Below, piece by piece: positions 31,922 through 39,092 of a stretch of DNA of 39,092 bases (positions within the stretch are counted from its first letter, which is position 1; every line of letters begins with the position of its first letter). Source of the DNA: Byssothecium circinans. Lineage: Eukaryota; Ascomycota; Dothideomycetes; Pleosporales; Massarinaceae. The DNA lies in assembly GCA_010015675.1 (NCBI GenBank), contig ML977070.1, positions 1-39,092 of the forward strand, in the 5' to 3' direction. The notes beneath the pieces were generated by a model that saw only the letters and a program-made list of their open reading frames with translations, was not told where the DNA came from and searched no databases. The translations under genes and the position numbers were made by a program.

Positions 31922-34311
31922 TCACGGTCTCATAAACTCTTCAAATCCCATTTCCACCCCCGTCATCGTGACAAACCACACCCGTGCTAGATCCAAGCAA
32001 TCCTTCGCTAGAGCCTCCTCGCCTTTACTCGCATACCCTTCCCTCAAATACTTCAACGCTCGTACAGTTTCCACATTAACCATGCCAGCATTGCTCGTAA
32101 CCTCAAACCGCCCTTCTTCACTGACGGTAGCCAAGATCCCAAAGTTACGAAGAAGCTTGAAGGCACATTGAATCATTTTATCGACGTTCTTAACACCACG
32201 CCACGCTTCTGTTAAAAACAGCGTGGGATGTACGAGCGCGAGACGAGGAAGTTTAGCGTATGAATCTGTCTCGCCCTCTCCGGTGAGCGTGTACAGAGCT
32301 TCAAGTTCTCTCAAGCCTCGAGCAATCTTCTTGATTGACGTGACTGACGTCCCTCTCTCCCCCAACTTCATCACCATACTCTTTAGCTGTTCGAACACTC
32401 TTCCTCTGTCTCGTCTCACTGTCTCGCTCACAGCACCATCAACTTCACAAAGCTCGCAATTACACTCAAAGCCCCATGTCTCGCGGAACTTCTCTTGCCG
32501 AGCATTGATGTCGATCTCTGGCGCTACGTACTGGTTTGTGAGTTCTTCTCCAGCATCGATTTCACGAACTGCACGCATGAAACGAATGTCGCCGATGAAT
32601 GTGCGGACCGCGTTGGGAATGCAAGAGTGGTTGGTGTAGGAACCGTGGATCCAGAAGCCGTTGCGAAGCTCTGGGTTGGAGTTTGGAGGTTGGTCAAGAA
32701 GGTCAGAGGACCGCGTTGGGGCTGAGAAGCAATTGTAGCGGCGAATATGTTCGATGCGGAAGCTAAAAGGTCATTAGCAATGAGCTTATGTGCGAGATGA
32801 AGTTGATGGATGCGACTCACACATCAACCGGTATGTCGTCTCCCTCAGCGACCTCCCAACCCTTCTCTTTCCAATATCCACCGTCTTCAAGCTCAAAGAA
32901 CTCTTTCCTCAGGCTTGGATTCCATCTTAGCTTCTGCACCAACTCTTTGAACAACCACGCGCCTGGTCTTGGGGCAGCTGTACCATCGTTCAAGCTGTAC
33001 AATAGACAGTCGCTGTTTCTATCCTGCATGAAGTAACCTGGAAGCACGAAGGCCTTTTCAGCCGTTATGATCTCACCACTCTTGAACGCGCGCTTCGCAA
33101 ACAATCCTCGTCCGTGAGAAGCTGTCTGCTTGATCTCTGTGTCGCACGTATAGTTTGCAGCGTCAACATGCAACGTGAGTGGCCCAACGTAAGAGGCCAT
33201 GCGTTGTAAATCGTAATTTGGAGTCGATTGGTAGATGCTGAGATCGAACTTGATCCTGGCGGCGAGCTCCTTCAAGGCGCGTGGGATATTGGATGAAATC
33301 CCCAGTGGGTCTTCAGTGGTATGGCTATGGAGCCATGATTCAATCACTGTGGTGTCGGCGATTTGAGAAGAAGTTGGGGAAGGAGTAGAGCTCGCATGAA
33401 GTGATATTGCTTTTGCGAGATCGACTGCGGCATCGTCCAGACGGAGAAGCACGATGTTGACGCCACAGCGTTTTCGATAGAGGTCAATTTCTGAGTCTGT
33501 GTCCGGTTTCTTACATGCTTTTAGGCCAAACTCGTAGCTGTGAGATGTCAGTGAGAATCTGGTAGGGAGGACTTGATGAAAGGTACAAGGGGACGTACAA
33601 CTCCAGCGCCTTCCGAAATTTCTTTTTTAGGAACATCATGTCTCCTTCTTTCTTCCATTGTCCCGCATCCTTTGAGCTATCAACTTTCTCTTTTCGCCTC
33701 CAATCGACCGGAACATTCTTATCATTTCCCTCTAGCAGAAGAAGATCCGAGGGATGGTCGACGCGAATATGGTACTCGCCATCAATGAGCTTACTCCAAC
33801 ATGGCTGCTTCACGGCGATAAGTGAGTCGTTGACAAGGATTGGATCTACGGGGTTGTCTTCGAGGTTGCCGACAGTGAGCATCGCGACATCGCCGTTTTC
33901 ATCTTCCACAATGGTGATCGTAGATGAGTAAACGTATGGAGTTGTGATGGTATGAAGGAGGAGCAAAGTGTTGGGATCCCGGTTGTCGACGGGAAGGTCT
34001 TCGATGCACACCTAAAGCTCACGTGAGTGCCGCATCCAATAGTACGAGCTCGGCAAGCATACCTTCTTGTGCAAAGCATCTTGCAGGGAGATCCGTGAAG
34101 GCGGATAGGGCCGGGGTAATATCACCGTCCTTGTTGGTACAGTACCTTCGCTCAGTGATTTCAAGTTCTGGTCATGAGTCTGGAGTAGCGCATGCCGTGA
34201 TTGTTTCGACTTTGGCTTCTGTCTGCGTTCATCCTGCCCACCTTTCAAGAGGTCCCTTAGCCGTTCGGGATCGACTTCATAATTGTTTATGGAGCCATTC
34301 GGACCTTGCAT
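31922..34311 (-). CDS. TPR/SET-domain protein lysine methyltransferase (SMYD-like)
   Basis: Four exons (34311-34063, 34011-33599, 33537-32821, 32762-31922) with introns of 51, 61 and 58 bp, all phase-consistent, give 739 residues. A TPR-like helical pair (KKKFRKALEFYEFGLKAC, about 210-265) precedes a split SET domain. The SET N part is SHGRGLFAKRAF (361-372); the C part is YTNHSCIPN with the AdoMet/knot motif NHSC at 504-507 and GEELTNQY at 531-538. The zinc post-SET cysteines are Cys560, Cys562 and Cys565 (FECNCELC). This is the fungal SET-TPR (SMYD-like) arrangement. The substrate, histone or not, cannot be told. The start MQGPNGS was preferred to earlier ATGs because the upstream translation is not protein-like. 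Confidence 0.92.
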
Positions 34312-35750
34312 TATGTATGGGTGCAGATACTGGAGTACTAGTTTGGCGAACAGGGGGATTGGGTGACAATGTGCGTTGTTAGACGAGTGATAGGGCGGTA
34401 AGAGGATGCAGCTAGTGTGTCCGCAATGATGATTCATGCATATGGAAATGGTGCATTGGTTTTTATTTGGATGAGGAGCGAGTTTTGTGGATGTTGGGTG
34501 TCGTTGGTACCAGGTGGCCTTGGAGCGGATAAATTGGTTTGCAATATATTTCCAACATGCTTCCGAACCATTGAGCCGCATGATTCGGCGTAACGTATTC
34601 CGTCTTTATAGTCGGCTCTCAAAAGACTTGTAGACACGCTGTATGCTACATAGCGACCGAGCCCTTGTTGGGGGTGCTTGGATTCTCGGACAAATATGTT
34701 TCCAAGCAGCCATGAGTTCTAACCAGAAGAGAAGAACTCGAGGGGATAACTGAGGAGTGGCAAACACGAAAGAGCACGAGATGCAGTAACGTACAAAAAA
34801 GACGACGGAAGATGGGAGATTGGGTGACGCATCTGTGATTCGGCAGTAGCGGCACTGGTGCTTAGCGGATTGGCTAAAGATCCACAGAACCTCCTACTTT
34901 CTGCGAGCTGCCACCAGCCACAATATTTCGATAATGCGGCCGCTTGCTTTACATCCCCAATCTCTCATTTTCAACTCACCGTCGTCCAAATAGCACATCG
35001 ACAAGTGCTATCACCCTTGCTGTAGGTGCGACTCCGGAATCGTTGGAGAATGTTCGTACAGCATCTGGGAATAAGACGAAGGTGAGCCTGGAAAAAAGAG
35101 ATACATATTCGGAGAAATTCGAGGAGCGCAGTAATGATCGTTTCCCACAGACATTGGCTTAATACAATGTAATGACAAGTGGCTGCTTCGATGGAGAGAC
35201 GGGCCGCACGGAGGAGGAAAATTTGGTGAACGGAAGGTCGAATCTGGAGTTCGCGAAAGGGGCCCGAGCGCCAAGCCACCGCGGCTGCCACTAACTCGCG
35301 TCCCGAGCTAAATCAGACGTCGCGTCTCCCTCTTCCACGGTTCCTTCACCTTGACACTCACAGAGCATTCGGAAATCCAGTACCGTGTACTGCAATATAT
35401 CCAACCCCGACATTATCTTTCTAAAATGATTTTTTGATTTCGAACTTAGTCGATGCCAGGGAGGAACTTCCATGTAATGCAGCCGTCGGCCCTACATCCG
35501 ATGAGATCCACCAACCAGTTCACGATGCTCGTATATTAATTAGCAGCGCAGCCTAACCGCAAGAACAGTGTTCCGCATGCGTAACCCGGTTCATGGCTGC
35601 CATGCCATCTAGCGATCTATCTTTGGTAGGAACGCCGCAGCCAAGTATGCATAGGGAAACGTCACTTCGGCCATGCATAAAGTTCAATCGAAAGCCATTT
35701 GTGGGAGGACGACTGAGTAAAGTGTCTCTGAAACCAGCAATACTTTTGAC
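34312..35750. other. divergent promoter region, 1.4 kb
   Basis: The stretch lies between the SET gene and the GH10 xylanase, transcribed away from each other. No gene with recognisable features was found. It contains a CCAAT-like/XlnR-like overlap near 34869. Confidence 0.5.
34869..34878 (+). promoter_or_regulatory. overlapping CCAAT-box and XlnR-type GGCTAAA
   Basis: ATTGGCTAAA joins a reverse CCAAT box to GGCTAAA, the consensus of the xylanase regulator XlnR/Xyr1. It is about 870 bp upstream of the GH10 start. A 7-mer like this can occur by chance, so this is a candidate only. Confidence 0.25.
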
Positions 35751-37073
<1,323 letters not shown>

Positions 37074-37272
37074 GCATATTTCACAATTATTTTGAAGACC
37101 ACACCGCCTCTCACATGTGCTCATCAGGTATTTCATTTGCATTGAAAACTTTTGAATTCCTTAGGAGGGAGAACTTGGTCCACTAACCTCCACGGGGGGG
37201 AACATCAATTACCGTGACGCGTGACCTTCAACTCCCTGACCCCAAACCTGAAAACCAGGTCATCCAACGCTT

Positions 37273-38496
37273 CTACTCTCCGTCCAGTATCTCAAGCGAA
37301 GGCCATATTCCCTCCAACCGGTACTCCTCCTCCGCCATCTTTGCCTCTTCCGCCTTTGCCTTGGTCTTGACCACGACCTCCATATGCTTGAAAGCTTCCT
37401 CTTCTAAAATCCAAGGCAGTGCCGCAACGACAAGCTTGGCTTGCTTTTCCACTTTCTCTGCCAGCTCGGTGTTCATCTCGAAATCTGTATCGACAATGAT
37501 AATCTTATCTTTCTTGACTCGCTTCTGGGTCTGTGCCGGAGGAAGGATACCGTCGTAATCCGGCGTGAGGATGAAGCCATGTTGGCGATGGAAGTTGAGA
37601 TCTTCTACAAGCTTTCGAGCTTCGGCGAAGTTGCGGTCGACCTCTGCGCATTTATCTGCGAGCTTTCCTGGGATTTCCGCAACAAGCTCCTCCTTCCACT
37701 GGTTGTACTTGTCCGTGATCCGCTGCTCAATCCAGGCGTGGTTGATGGGGATATTCTTTATGCCGGATCGCAACTGCTCAGCCTGGCGCATGTCCTGCTC
37801 CGCGTCTTCAGCCATCTGACGCAGTACAGCTTCGCCGTCACCATCGATGTTGTGCTTCAAGCAAACTTGAGCGACAGTGAGGCTTTGGCGCAGATGATCG
37901 GCGTTGTACATCTCGTCGGCAATAGTGGGGTAGAAGGAGGAGACATCTGCCGTGAGGATTTTGTCATCTTCGAATTGAACGAGGAAGTGGTACGGCCACT
38001 GTGTCACCAGCTTGCGCAGGGCTTCAAGATACAGTCGATACTGACCGGACGCCAAAGCTGCATTCGCAGGAATGAGGGTGCGAACGACCACGTAGCTGTC
38101 GGGCATCAACTTCTTGACCCACCCCATCATTGACTCCAGCTTCCCTGCCCAAGCGCTCGGCTCACCGCTCGGCCCGCATGGTTCATGTTCGAAGAGGTAG
38201 ATAAGGCGCGCGTTTCGCCGCAAGGTTCCATCTTCGATCTTGGAGATCGGACCGTCTTGTCGCCATTTGCTGAACTTGTCAGTGGCGCTCAAGCGGGGCT
38301 TATACCCTGGTGGTGTGGTTTCGATGTAGCGCAGTTCGGGTGGGCAGGAGTCGGCTTCGAAGATGAGGCGGCTCTTTAGGTATCCATGGCCAAAATCCCC
38401 TCGTAGGATGCGCTCGTGCCGTACTGGGTGGTAGGCTGGGGTGGCTGAGGGCGTATTAATGATGGCTTCCGACTGTGCTGGACGTTTTGGCCCCAT
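37273..38496 (-). CDS. hypothetical protein with C-terminal coiled coil
   Basis: An intronless frame of 407 residues. The N-terminal 60 or so are Pro-rich; the middle has a folded look (GQYRLYLEALRKLVTQWPYH, FEDDKILTADVSSFYP). A long charged helical stretch (about 200-320, many Glu/Gln/Lys/Ala) suggests a coiled coil, and a second (about 360-395) ends the protein. There is no signal peptide or TM segment. I do not recognise the family; it lies convergent with the xylanase (199 bp between stops) with no sign of a shared role. Confidence 0.6.
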   Translation of the reverse strand: MGPKRPAQSEAIINTPSATPAYHPVRHERILRGDFGHGYLKSRLIFEADSCPPELRYIETTPPGYKPRLSATDKFSKWRQDGPISKIEDGTLRRNARLIYLFEHEPCGPSGEPSAWAGKLESMMGWVKKLMPDSYVVVRTLIPANAALASGQYRLYLEALRKLVTQWPYHFLVQFEDDKILTADVSSFYPTIADEMYNADHLRQSLTVAQVCLKHNIDGDGEAVLRQMAEDAEQDMRQAEQLRSGIKNIPINHAWIEQRITDKYNQWKEELVAEIPGKLADKCAEVDRNFAEARKLVEDLNFHRQHGFILTPDYDGILPPAQTQKRVKKDKIIIVDTDFEMNTELAEKVEKQAKLVVAALPWILEEEAFKHMEVVVKTKAKAEEAKMAEEEYRLEGIWPSLEILDGE

Positions 38497-39092
38497 TTCT
38501 TCTTGGGCGTATTTCTTCTCGAATATAGCGAGCGAGCTGGCTACAAAAGGAATTCAGGTATCTTCAGCGTCTGAAGAAGTGAAGATTGCTGCCGTCGAAT
38601 TGAATGTCATCGTCGTGGGTGTGGAGGTTGTTGTGGTGAGTGTGAAGATCTTTATGGTGAGTGTTGGAGGTCGGTGCTAGTCTACGGTGACGTGAGGGTA
38701 CGGCGGGGCGCGTTCTTCTGCCCCGTTTGCTAGTGCAGATGCATTAGTATTGTATTGAAATGCGGTTAGACCTGGTTTTGTGATGCTGGTGCTGCATATC
38801 GGCACAAAATTGGGAGGATTCATGGTGCTCCGCAGACTGTCCACGATGAGCCGTACAATTGGCCTCAGAGGGCGTATCTACCAACCCTAGATTTGACTTA
38901 CGACATATATGGGGTATGAGAGACGACCTACAATAGCAAAGATGTGTACATGAGTTACAAGACGGGAGGTATAGAGAAGTTTCCGGAGTGGCTAGCATAG
39001 TTGTCAACAATCAAGCCAATCCAAGCTGAGGCGTTAGCTTGGATTGCTCGTTTTTTGAGGGCGTCAGCTTGGATTGTTGGGGCTAACAAGCT
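38497..39092. other. intergenic, window end
   Basis: Promoter side of the preceding hypothetical gene. A short 38744-39010 minus frame has no features. A hairpin lies at the very end (39017-39046). Confidence 0.45.
39017..39046. repeat. 11-bp inverted repeat plus a third arm copy
   Basis: CAATCCAAGCT (39017-39027) and AGCTTGGATTG (39036-39046) form a perfect 11-bp stem with an 8-nt loop. AGCTTGGATTG recurs at 39066-39076. A fragment of a small inverted-repeat element is possible; the window ends too soon to tell. Confidence 0.5.

Noticed and set aside
37441..38133. 230-residue plus-strand ORF
   Set aside because: It is a shadow of the 407-residue minus-strand gene, which has better composition and a coiled coil.
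39017..39055. Rho-independent terminator (hairpin followed by a T-run)
   Set aside because: The genome is eukaryotic; the stem is AT/GC mixed and repeated in direct orientation, so a repeat fragment is more likely.

Overview
The window looks like nuclear DNA of a filamentous ascomycete, most likely a plant-associated or plant-litter Dothideomycete. The evidence is short (47-76 bp) GT-AG introns with CTAAC/CTGAC branch points, a Zn2Cys6 regulator, a GH7 cellobiohydrolase, a GH10 xylanase with a CBM1 tail, a SAT4/rhodopsin-domain membrane protein and UstYa (DUF3328), HR-PKS and MFS sequences. Gene models were built by hand from reading frames, intron signals and phase; no search was run. Layout: 0-2.5 kb holds a doubtful fragment and two tandem paralogues of an unrecognised cysteine-rich family. 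At 3.3-5.8 kb is a Zn2Cys6 transcription factor (-), followed by about 3 kb without genes. At 8.7-15 kb come a GH7 cellobiohydrolase (+), a ferric-reductase-like oxidoreductase (-) and a SAT4-type seven-helix protein (-) whose tail is built from a 24-bp tandem repeat. At 16-23 kb is what looks like a decayed secondary-metabolism region: a small secreted protein whose signal peptide is out of frame with its best ATG, a five-exon UstYa-family gene, a hotdog thioesterase, a free-standing adenylation enzyme, and 3' remnants of an MFS exporter and a highly reducing PKS lying head to head about 40 bp apart. At 23.4-23.9 kb is a five-exon gene for a 103-residue protein with a predicted acylated N terminus and cysteine at nearly every third residue. 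At 24.1-25.6 kb is an RG-rich chromodomain protein (-). At 26-31.1 kb is an unusual repetitive locus with 17 exact GTAAGT donor hexamers on the minus strand. At 31.9-34.3 kb is a TPR/SET protein methyltransferase (-), at 35.8-37.1 kb a GH10-CBM1 xylanase (+), and at 37.3-38.5 kb a coiled-coil hypothetical protein (-). How the genes fit together: GH7 and GH10 are secreted plant-cell-wall enzymes and would act on cellulose and xylan; they are 25 kb apart and nothing shows they are co-clustered. The A-domain enzyme, thioesterase, UstYa, MFS and PKS pieces are the usual parts of a biosynthetic cluster, but PKS and MFS survive only as 3' ends. The most unusual items are the (x-N/D-C)n repeat protein, the donor-rich repeat array, the PKS/MFS scar and the tandem cysteine-rich pair.
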